From: Meghimatium bilineatum
Lineage: Eukaryota; Mollusca; Gastropoda; Stylommatophora; Philomycidae
Assembly: GCA_034231615.1 (NCBI GenBank)
Contig: CM067306.1
Coordinates: 31,132,617-31,196,616 of the forward strand
Direction of reading: 5' to 3'
DNA length: 64,000 nucleotides
A model generated the notes under the pieces. It did not search any database, was not told the DNA's origin, and saw only the letters and a program-made list of their open reading frames with translations. Below, one piece after another: positions 44,801 through 56,800 of the stretch (the stretch's first letter is position 1; the number at the start of each line of letters is the position of its first letter). Made by a program: the position numbers and the translations under genes.

Positions 44801-47800
44801 CAATAATTGCAGTTTAAATTAGCGCTGGATGGTGTCAGGAATAGCTGGATAGCTCCCCTCAGGGCCAGATAAATGGGATACATTATATGGAACACAACAA
44901 TAGCTCACAAACACATGCATATATCACACAATGGCATTGGGTCAAAGGGCATGAGCCCATGGACAGCTGGATCAGCAACCAACCAAATTACAAAATAATA
45001 GTGATGTAAGTGTGTGCACAAATTTGTGGTGAGCATGGGTTATCGAGATGTTAAATGGAATTTGACTGCAAGCATTTTGAAGCAAACTATAGTAAAATTA
45101 TATAAATAACTAAATGGTCGGAGGGTGCCCAAATAAGTGGAGGGTGCCGCAGTAACCAAAGTAACAAATAGTAATGCAAAAAAAAAAAAAACGCAAATGC
45201 ACCCAACTGCAGAACCAAATGACCCCTACCACCAAATGTCACGCAAGGAACAAACCATCATTTTCAGACTACGAACTGGTCACAACAGACTGAGAAGTCA
45301 CATGTTCCGAAAGCTGAAGATTGGTGAGACAGACCTGTGCAACTGTGGACTGAGCCCAGAGACTGCAGAACACATTCTTCATGCCTGTCAACTCTACCAA
45401 GAAGAGAGGGAGAAAATATGGCCTACTGAGACGGCACTGCTTCCAGACTTGAGGGGTTCCATGGATGACCTGAAGCGAATCACACAATTCATTGAAGCTA
45501 TTGGTGCTGTAACCTGATATCTGACTGAAGAACGATGAAGAAGAAGAAGAAGTAATGCAAAATTAGATAAACACCTTACTGGGAATTCCTAACTATGAAC
45601 AAATTTAGATGAAAAGGTAATGTTAAACTCCCTTTCTGTCATCTAAATTTGTTCACAGTTAGGTATTCCCAGTAACCTGTTTATCTAATTTTGCATTACT
45701 ATAGTTTTCTAATGTAGTTGCAAGAAATCTGGCAAATTCACATTCCCAGCAATTTGATAAGTTTATTATAGTTAATATCCCTAACAGTTGCTAGTGATGC
45801 AGATTTCTTCTCCAACATGGTGGTAGATGCTGCTAATGCTATTAAAACTCCAGATGGAAAGGGAGGTTACCGTTACCCCATTAAAGCTGTGAATGTTCTG
45901 AAGGCTCATGGCAGAAGCACAAGGGAGAGCATTCTAGTTCAAGGCTATGCTATCAACTGCACTGTGGCTTCACAAGGTATGTAGACAATTTCGGTCTGGT
46001 ACTGTCTTTTTTTATGTATAGCACTGTCCTAGATGATAGTTTTGGTGTATAGGATAATCCTGAAACTGAAAAAAATGATTAAACTTGTTTTCCATAGAAA
46101 ATGTAGGTTGCTTTAGTTCTGTAAAATGTATACGTCACTAATACATGTATTATGTTAATTCTGCATTGCATACAAATTACTGTGTTAGTGACTCGTAATA
46201 AATTTGTAAAAGTTATCAATAACTAACTTGAACACATACTAATAAAAATTTTGGGTAGGGTTAGTGGTAGCAAGCAATTCGTGAGAAATTAACATGCACT
46301 ATATTCGCTAAAAAAAAACCAAATTTGTCGGGCCATTAATGTGACACACACAAAAAATGGCACAACACCACATTTCCATTCTCTGAATTATATCCTGCTG
46401 AAAATCTAGTAGGACCATTGTCCTGCTACAAGAGAGATCCAACGGCAGTTTGAGATTGAACGCTGAAGAAGACTAGTTTCTTAGCTAATTAGGTCATTAA
46501 CAAATTTGTTCTTTACTACACAAATATACCATCCTGTTGAATTAATTTCTAATATTTTCTTAACATTGTATCTAATAAAGCCAGCCTTCATTGTCATACA
46601 GCATAAAGACATTTACTTGTTAACTGACATTTCTTTCAGCGATGCCCAAGTCAGTGCAGAATGCCAAGATTTGTTGCTTAGATTTTGGTCTTCAGAAGAC
46701 AAAGATGAAACTGGGAGTCCAGATTTTGATTGAGAAACCAGAGCAACTTGACCAGATGAGACAAAGGTAGATTTCATAACATTCATTTAGAGTAACATGA
46801 TCAGATGAGACAAAGGTAGATTTAATAACATTAATTTAGAGTAACTTGATCAGATGAGACAAAGGTAGATTTAATAACATTAATTTAGAGTAACTTGATC
46901 AGATGAGACAAAGGTAGATTTAATAACATTCATTTAGAGTAACTTGACCAGATGAGACAAAGATAGATTTCATAACATTAATTTAGAGTAACTTGACCAG
47001 ATGAGACAAAGGTTGGTTTTATAGCATTAATCTTATCACCTCTCTCAATCTGGCAATAGTTCCTGTATATTCTGTGGATGTTGTGTGTTGACACATTCAG
47101 TGTTAACATCATGCTGTAGTCGGATATGTGAGGCTGAAAGGTGCAGATATCACAATTAATCTTAACCATGACACGATGCAGTCCATTGTCTAGACTATTC
47201 TGCTAATGTGCAGAAGTTTGAGAATGAGCAAAACAGTATTGATGTTTGACCAAGAGCTAGAAAACTGCTGCATCACAACTATAGGCTAAAATATTGGTTA
47301 TAAATCAAAGTCTGTAAACTTCAGGCATACTCACATATTCAGTGTCTCACAGCAGATTCAGTGTCTCCCAGAAGATGTCGAAGGGTTATGTATGCTGATA
47401 GTTTATGCGGCTCTCTGGTTAACAATACTTCTTACTCTGCCCAGCAGGTTGCTAGTCCTGTTCATACTGTGCTGCTCTTGGTGATTTCTCCAAATTGCAG
47501 TGTAGATCTTCACGTTTGAAGTTAAATGTGTACACAGCACATCCAGTTTTCTGACATGAAATGACATGCACAAACAGTGTTGCTATTCTTTGCTTCCCTT
47601 TCTGAGTTAGGCAACACACTGAAAAAATTCAAAGATTTTAGGTGCATTAGATGCTTGTCAGCTGATATTAATATTTATTACTAATATTTGACTAATGAGA
47701 GTCAAATATTAAAAATACATTTTATTTTGGAATGGAAACACAATCTATATTAAACTCTTACTCTGACCATATACTTGAGGATTGTGAGATACAGAATAGC

Positions 47801-50800
47801 ATAAGAAATTAGACATCTAATTGTCTTGTGATGAAACATTCTTTATGATTTAGATCATGATATCTCATCAGACACTCTAATTTTTTTCTGAGGACATGTT
47901 AGAATTTGTTTGCACAAAATTCAAAATGACTATACAGACCTTGGATGACAGGATGAAGTTACTATGCAACTGTAACCTTGATGCTTTCTCAGCAACTCAA
48001 TGAGCTTCCGTAGACGCCAACGACATTACGCTACCAGGGCCAGTCTGCGTCTAGTCACCTGTGTTACTATACCCAGATTCCTCACTGTGGAATTACACAA
48101 AGTTTAGCTCACATGACATAGAATTCTCCCCACACGAAACTAGGAATACTGAAGGTGAAATTCCTTTACACATTACGATTTTAAGATAGAGAATGCCGGC
48201 CGATTTTGCCAGCAAATTTTTGAAACGACTTTTGTAGATTTTCGACGCCATATTTTACTATCAAATGTAATACCATGGTGCTGCATGGCATGGTAATTGA
48301 TCATCATGGAAAGTAATATCTACATGTTTTATTTGTTAGTTGTGTGTGTTGTCATATTATAAGAATGATCATTTATTAATTGAATAACACAAAAACTATC
48401 TGGTGCCACGTTTCACATGGAAAATAATTACATTGTATGTCAGTCTAGACTAAGGATGGACATTATATGTGATTTTTCATGTTTTATTAGTTTGTTTAGT
48501 CCATATCACATTATTTTGGATATGAAACATATATATGACAGGAATAGTTATTTAGGGAGATTTTGCCAGTGTTGCTTGCCCATACACTGTTCAAGCATAC
48601 ATTCAAGTTTTATACATTTCCATCCAAGAAATTTTTAAATTGTAGTTTTAAGATTTCCCCCTCAATTTTCAACTTTAAAAATTGCTCACAATTGTCATAT
48701 GCATACAACCCCCCCAAAAAGGATTATATGCATTATTCAATCCTTTATTAAATGTACATTTTGATATTTTTACAAAGTTATCGCCTTTTACCACTCACCA
48801 AAAATAATGCACATTGCCAAAAAATAATCCATGCTAAGGGGAGAAAATTGTGTAATTTTAATCCAGGGTCCTAAAGGTTAAGCATGCAGACAGTGGCTGG
48901 AGTTGGTCTAATATGATAAGAATGAATTTGATATTTGTGCCTAGACATGCAGGTAGGCTTCCTTATATGGTGAGCATTGTGACCGGACAAGCGATGGTCT
49001 GAGCTGATGTTCTGAATGCTCTTAGGGTGCAAGGATGAGTGTCAGATGCAATAAATACTTGTGAACTTGCAACTCTGAGCAGACTACAGGAATACCATGT
49101 CAAGAGAGGCATGTTTAAACAAGTGTTATGCAGGTAACCAAAAAGGACTGGTAAACGAACACAGAGTAGGTGTAGGTGTGGTCACTCGCTACACTATGAG
49201 GGATTATCTTGAGGAGATCTGAGCACTTTGGTTTGATGAGCAGTGAGGGCAGCTCAAAATTGAGCTTTGACTAACCAGGAGCTCTTCTAGATGAAAAAAG
49301 GTCTGAACATTGAAAAAGCTGACAATTAGAAATACTAGAAATGACTGACTATAGGCATCACAGTAAAGGATGGTTAACAATCATTGCTGAGATGTCCTGA
49401 ATTAAGTCATTCTCCAGTAATTTTCCTGCATCCTGATCTCATACACTTTTACTCATCTTGGCTCATGATTAATTTTTTCTTTGCCCCTATTTTGTGTTGC
49501 CAGCCATTGAAAAGCATGGAATAAAGTAAGCCAAATATAAGATAAGCGCACTAGACTATCCCTTTGAAGAACCTGTTTTCTAGAGATACTAGTAAGAATT
49601 AGTACAAGATGGGAAATGGAAATTGTAAAGGAAATATGGCAATGTGTATTGACGATCAACCTGTAACTTAATGCTATAATTAATCTGGCTACCATTTCTA
49701 GATTTTTGTGATGTGCCAATGTCCTGAATGCAAAAAAAAAACATTTTTTCAGAAACAATCTGCTTTAGTCTAGAAAGGTAACTGTTTGTAGACATTACGT
49801 TGTAGACATTACACAATTTCAATCACCCATTTGTTGTCTGCCTGAAAGGGGAGCAAAGAACATCAACACTGTTTACTGTTGTTAGCACTGTTTACGTTTG
49901 TTCATATTGTAACAGACAACTAAGTAGGTTATGGAATGGAGTTGGCTGTCCCATTTTTCATATATGTTAAAGGGGCACAAAATACCATTATGAAATTGGA
50001 TGTGTTGTGCCAAAAAAGGTGCAGATATCTCAGCAAAACTGTAAACCATTACATATGCATTATTCTCTCCAGACTACATTCTGCTAATCTGCATGAGTAT
50101 GAGAACGGATGCAGAAGAATAGCATAAGAAATTAAACATCTAATTGTCCTGTGATGAAACATTCTTTATGATTAGATCATGATATCTCATCAGACACTAA
50201 TTTTTTTCTGAGGACATGTTAGAATTTGTTTGTACAAAATTCAAAATGACTATACAGACCTTGGATGAAGTTACTATGCAACACTGCTTTCTCAGAAATT
50301 CAATGAGCATGCAAAGAAAGATTGACACAAGCAGTGGCTGGAGTCGGTGAAGTGGTCTAATCTACAAAATTTGACTTCTATTTTACATTAATGTATGGCT
50401 TGGAAACATGGATAATGTACAAACAAGTAGAAGATATAAATTATGTCTTTGAATTGTGAATTCCGCCGAAGATGGATGTGTTGGGCCATTGGCACAAATA
50501 AAACAGTGACAAAGCATTTCCATTCTCTGGACTACATCCTACTGGAAATCTAGTAGGACCATTGTCCTGCTGCAAGAGAGATCCAATGGGAAGTTAAAAA
50601 TGAACGCTGAAGAAGAAGAATTGTGAATTTAAAAAAGAATGAGAAACTCATGGCAAGAAAAGAAAACACTAGTTTTTGGAAAAAGGTCTAAATGGAAGTA
50701 AAATGTTTTGGACATTAAAAGATGTGACACCTTACTTGAAGGTAGAATTGAGGGGAGACAAACAAGAGGTGAGCAGAGATATAAGTGAGAGGAAAATATC

Positions 50801-53800
50801 ATGAGATAGAAGGATATTCTAAAGGTAAAGATAATATGAGTTATGAACCAGTGTCATATCGCACTGTTTCTCATAAGTGCTCTGCTGTCTAGTCAGTGGG
50901 TGACTACAAATCGCCTGACTATCATTGCCTACCGCACTTGCTCAGTAACGATTATCCCATTCCTTGACCTTCCCTGGGCATTAGCAGATGACCTAACAAT
51001 ACACTACCTCTGCTGCCTATGGGTACAATTCAACATAGTGAACCACCAAGACAGATGTTTGAGTTTCATTGTAGCCAATTGTGCGGAGACAGCACTCGAT
51101 GATGATGATGGCATAGTATACTACATTCTATCTTTGATCAGTCTGTTGTTACTCTACATGTGATTCTCCCTCTACAGAGAGCTAGACATCACTAAGGAGA
51201 AGATCCAGAAAATTATTTCTGCTGGTGCCAACGTCGTTCTGACAACTGGGGGCATTGATGATCTCTGTCTGAAATACTTTGTGGAGGCTGGGGCAATGGC
51301 TGTCAGAAGATGCAAGAAGGCTGATCTCAAAAGGATTGCTAAGGCAACTGGAGGTAAGTTTAGTTATACCTGGAATCTGATGTTATATTTGACCTGATAA
51401 ATTATGTTTAATTAAATCTGCAATTTGGGCTTCATAGTCATTGGGCCTCAGTGGTTATTGATTTGATTCCCAGCTAACAAGGGTTTTCTCTAGATTTGTT
51501 TTCTATCATACATGCCTTTGGAATTGCCATATCCTCAGAAAATGGGTACCAGAGGAAAGCATCCACAGTGATGCGAACCATATCACCCTTAGAATACTCA
51601 CAGTATAGTAAAGGCCTTCTACTGCATATCACATTCTTTCTGAAACTCCTGTTGGTTAGCAGAGTGTAGTCCAGAGAAGTGTCTTTTATGATGATGCATT
51701 CTACTTCAGCATGATTTTTGTGTCACTTTGACCCAATATACAATGGGGGCAGACAGCCTTATGGCAGTTAAGTTTTGCTAATATATATATATATATATAT
51801 ATATATCAATAAAAAATCTCTAATAATACCTATTCTTTTTTTTTATGGATGTCAGAGTTGGACAAAACAGCATAAATGGAGAGGAGAATACATGCCTCTG
51901 AAAACAAATGTTAGAGACAAATATTGCACATAAACTATACAGAACATAAAACCAACATATTCGCGAGAAGCAAAGTAAATACTCTTGGAGGCCAACAATA
52001 ACATCTCATGGCAGTGGTGAGGCGTTGCAAACTTGTGTGGTTTGGCCACGTGATGAAGCACGATTATATTTCCAAAACTATATTGCAGGAAACAGTTGAG
52101 GGTGGAAGATGAAGATTAGGAAAGTATGGATTGATAATATTAAAGACTGTACATGATTAAGATTCTCCACACTTAAAGAACAGAGGCATGTTGAAACTTT
52201 TGTGCTGATGGTTCCATAGTGGTACCACTACGACCATGAAGAGTTATGGGATGATGAGTTTTGCTATTGTTTACTCCCCTTTTGGACTTCAGCAACACAC
52301 AGGTGCATCAAACAAATAGAATATCAGTATTTGTATGACTTGAAATAGAAACCAAAATAATAGCAACACTGTCATGTTATAAGAAACTATGGGGTTTGGG
52401 TTGTGGATTTGGCTGTATCCCATTGATGGTCAACATGATGACTGAACAGCCATGCTGAAACCATATGTTTAAGACCAGGAGGTGCAGACAACACAGCTTA
52501 GATATAAACCATGCCACAAAGCATTCTAGACCACATCCTACTAATTTACAGGAGTTTGAGAATGAACACTGGAGTATTTTTGTAAATTTCTTCTGCAGCT
52601 ACATTTTTGATGACCCTGGCTAACATGGACGGAGAGGAAACATTTGAGCCTTCTTATCTAGGACATGCAGATGAGGTGGCACAAGAGAGAATCTGTGATG
52701 ATGAGCTTTTGATTATCAAGGGGTAAGTTTATCTGTGCTGCTAGACATGTGTATACATTTAGTAGATTTTGTGTGTGTGCAGTAGACTGCTAATGGGAAA
52801 ACCAACATAGTTGCAACATAACATACCAGATCTTAGAGCAGATGTCTCCTTTTTGAAAAATAAACATGTTAAGAGTAACACCAAAACTGTGCCATATAAA
52901 ATGATTATCATACCATCACTATGCTACCAGTGTCAAACATGGATACTAACAACAAAAGACAAGAGAAAACTGGTTACAACACTTTGTCTACGTAGAATTC
53001 TCAGAGGAAAAATAAGACAGTATCAGAAATAAAGGCAACAGATTAAGTGGTTCTCACATGCTTCCAGACTATCATCAGTGCTCCTCAGAATGCATTACTA
53101 TACTAACACAATAGCTACAGCGGCAGACCATGCAAAAGATGGATCACAGAAATAAAAGAATCAATGAAAACAAACATATGAAGCACACAATAAAGTCATC
53201 TCCAAAGAATTTGTCTACCCATAAAGGTTATAAAGAGAAAAAGATAGATTGCTGTTTCAGCCATTGTTGTTTTGATCCCTAGGAATTGTCAGATGAAGAA
53301 ATTATTTGTTGTGTGCAATGAGATGGTTTCTTCAGTTTTATTTCATACCATCATGATGGTGGAGTCAAATGAGACCCAGAACACGGTCCTAGATGCCAAT
53401 GTGTTCATGGTGCCCTGACTGAACAGGTGGCACATGGAGTTGTGAAAAGCATCTCTGCAGGATGTAACAATTTCCTGGGAGAGCCCATCAATCAGTCAAA
53501 TATGTTAGCCCTGCATAATTTGAGAGCTCCCTTGCATGGTGCTGAATGCATAGCTGGCTGCTCCACCCGTACCACTGACCATGCTTCAAAGCTTTGTTGC
53601 TATGGACACCAAACAAGAAGGTATGCTTGGCAATAGAGTTGAAGCCCATGACTCCCAACTCTGCAAGTCATGAAAATATAGAAAAGCAAAAATCCCTACA
53701 ATTTTCATCTGAGTAGGAGACTTCTTTTCAATAAAGCTCTGGAGAAACTTCCATATTGCACATAAGAGATAAATGCTCCTAATTCCTCAATACCCAGAAA

Positions 53801-56800
53801 TCAACTCTCAGAGATTAGTCTTCTACTCTGGGATTTGACCTGTGCATTTCTCATGCACTCACCACATCCACTTGTGATGACCTTCCAATCCATCGCCAGG
53901 TGCAGACTGTGTTTTGACATTTTTCATTACCCAGGATTACATGTTCAAGTTGTTACATACACAGCACTGCCCTCTAGTGCATTGCCTTTTCGAGATTCAT
54001 TGTTTACTCTTAATCATTGCCATAACATAGTGAGATATACCAATATCATGACATTGGCTGCCCCTCTAATGCTTCTGTATTTTGTCTGATCGAAATGAAA
54101 TGCACAAGTGTCTTACTTCACTGTGATGCTGGATGTGTTGGAGTAGATGTCTCTGAGATAATTCTAATTCCACCTCCATAGATATGAGTCAAAAATCGTT
54201 GGCCAGGTACGCAGCAAGAGCAACTGTATTTCTGTTTCCAGGGTGCATCAGGAGGAGGTACTTTTAGGATCTTGATTATCTGCCAACCATGTGTCTGCAT
54301 ATAAGGAAGATTTTGTGGGAGTGAGAGAACTAACAAAAATATGATTATAGTAAGGGCCACACCCCCCACTAAGCAATATGATTGTTAAGGTGGACAAAAA
54401 ATATTGTTTTTTAATTTATACGGACCTTTACGTTGAAACACTGATTGAGCATATAAGAATGGGGTGGGGGGGGGGGGGGGGGTTGTATGGCATAGCCACC
54501 AGTGGGGTGTATATGCATCCGGCAGCAGTTCTTGCAACTGTAACAGACATACATATTTATTAGTAGCTGGTAAGCTAAACAGTTTACCAAACATGAATCT
54601 TCTGTTTTTTGTGTACACCTTATTAGTACAAACTATTACTGCAGTCGCACCAATTATCAATTCACACTCCATGTGTTGATGAGACCCAAAAGGGGAGCAA
54701 AGAACAGTCAGCTTACCTTCCATGCATGTCATAAGAGGGGAGTTTTGTGTCGAAGTTGGCTGTCCTATCCCATATATGGTCAAAGGACCTAGAAACCATG
54801 CTAAAGTAGGATGTGTCCAACCCAATAGAGCAGAGATATCAATCGAAGCAAGCCTCTAGTAAACCGTGACACAATTTATTCCGTTCTCCGGACTACATCC
54901 TACTAATCTGCAGGAGTTTGAGAACGAAAATGAAAGAATAGTCACTGACGTGTTTTTTTTTAGATATGCCGAGATAATATAAATAATATTGATTGTGGTA
55001 TTTGATATTTGTAGACCAAAGGCTTGTACAGCATCATCTATTATTCTGCGTGGTGCAAATGACTTTATGGTAGATGAGATGGAACGTTCAATTCATGATG
55101 CCCTGAGTGTGGTAAAACGTGTTCTGGAGTCTAAAAAAGTAGTGGCTGGAGGAGGAGCTGTAGAAGCTGCATTATCAATTTACCTGGAAAACTTTGCCAC
55201 GTCTTTGGTAAGGATTGATGATGCATGTTAGAGATGATAGTGCTATATGTTGTTACTTCAGAAACAGAAGGGATGATAATTCTATATGTTGTTACTTATA
55301 ACAAGTAAGGATGATATTACTCTATATTGTACTTATAACAAGTAAGGATGATATTGCTATATGTTGTTACTTCAGAAACAGAAGGGATGATAATTCTATA
55401 TGTTGTTACTTATAACAAGTAAGGATGATATTACTCTATATTGTACTTATAACAAGTAAGGATGATATTGCTATATGTTGTTACTTTCCCGGCGAAGACG
55501 GATGTATCAGACCATTGGTGCAAATATAACGGTGACAACACATTTCCATTCTCTGGAATTCTAGTAGGACAGAGATACAGCGTGGGTTTAAGAATGAACG
55601 CTGAAGAAGTTGTTACTTTAGACAGATGATTGTGCTATATGTTGTTACTTCAGAAATAGTAATGTAGATACATAGTACTATATATTATTACTTCAGAAAC
55701 AGTATGGATGATAGTACTATAATATGTTGTTACTTCAGACACATTAGAGATGATAGTGCTATATGTTACTGTATAAACAGTAGAGATGAACAATAAATTT
55801 CAGGTTCCTGTACATCTACCAAGGCAAACAACAAAAGGGGAAACAATTGCTGTGATGTGAGCAATAAAATGACAGCTTTACTTCAGATTGTCTGACAGAA
55901 AGTACAATGCAACCTTGCAGAATAAACCCACTCCAGATAGAAATTGGATATACTGGGTTGAAATGTATAAATACCTGCTCTGGGACAAATCTAGTAGCAC
56001 TATGTATTTATGCTCTCCCGAACCAAATCATATGGAAACTCATTTCAATTATTTGAGAGCATTTGCAAAAGAAGATCCAAACATGTATGCGTGATGTTTA
56101 AATAATTAATTGTCAGTACTGTTTTGTGTAAATACCCGTTGACTCATTTCTTCCAGGCCAGCAGAGAACAACTCGCAATTGCTGAATTTGCCCAATCTCT
56201 CTTGGTGATCCCAAAACAGCTGGCAGTCAATGCTGCTCAAGATTCCACAGACCTGGTTGCCAAGCTACGAGCTTTTCACAACACTTCCCAGACACGCGCA
56301 GAGCATAACGAGCTGAGATGGTGAGTTTAAACACTGCAAGAATTTTAAAATTGGACTCTTCCTTAGCTGATATTGCTGCGCTCTATTTGAGACATACTTG
56401 TCCAGTGAGGGTAGATTAAACAGTAACCTTTAGTACGCTGCATTAAAATTGTAGCTGTCCCCTGTCATCTACATTTTTTAAAAGTTACATGTTATTTATG
56501 AAGGGTATTTTGAGGACACATTTTTTTTTTTTTTTAGATTTTTGTAGAATTGTGTTTATGGAAATAAAGGAATGGTTACTGAATGTAATGATACAAGGTT
56601 TATTGGTGTATGTGAGAAAATGGTTACAGCTTAGCTGCAATCAACACATTTGACTATGGCTTATGGGTCTGTTGGACCCTCTATCAGAAGTCGCTGCACA
56701 AACCATGAATCTGCAGTGGCTCCTCTGCATGGTGGGTGGATATAATTGGTGGTAATATCCAAGTTTTAAATAATTATGGAAGAGTTTTATGCTTAAATTG

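Larger units (their letters stand above)
47790..50345 (+). repeat. Duplicated ~215-bp intron segment (47790-48004 and 50115-50345)
   Basis: Both carry agaatagcataagaaatta, gatgaaacattctttatgat, tgaggacatgttagaatttg and gactatacagaccttggatg. The first copy is interrupted after caatgagc by a TTAA element and resumes as gcatgcagacagtggctgg. The second reads on as caatgagcatgcaaag...agcagtggctggagtcgg, so it resembles the unoccupied site. Confidence 0.8.

Noticed and set aside
45787-45794. Alternative CCT1 exon 6 acceptor at the cag ending 45787
   Set aside because: It would add 7 nt and shift frame relative to exon 5. The tag at 45792-45794 restores [11 protein letters not shown] exactly.
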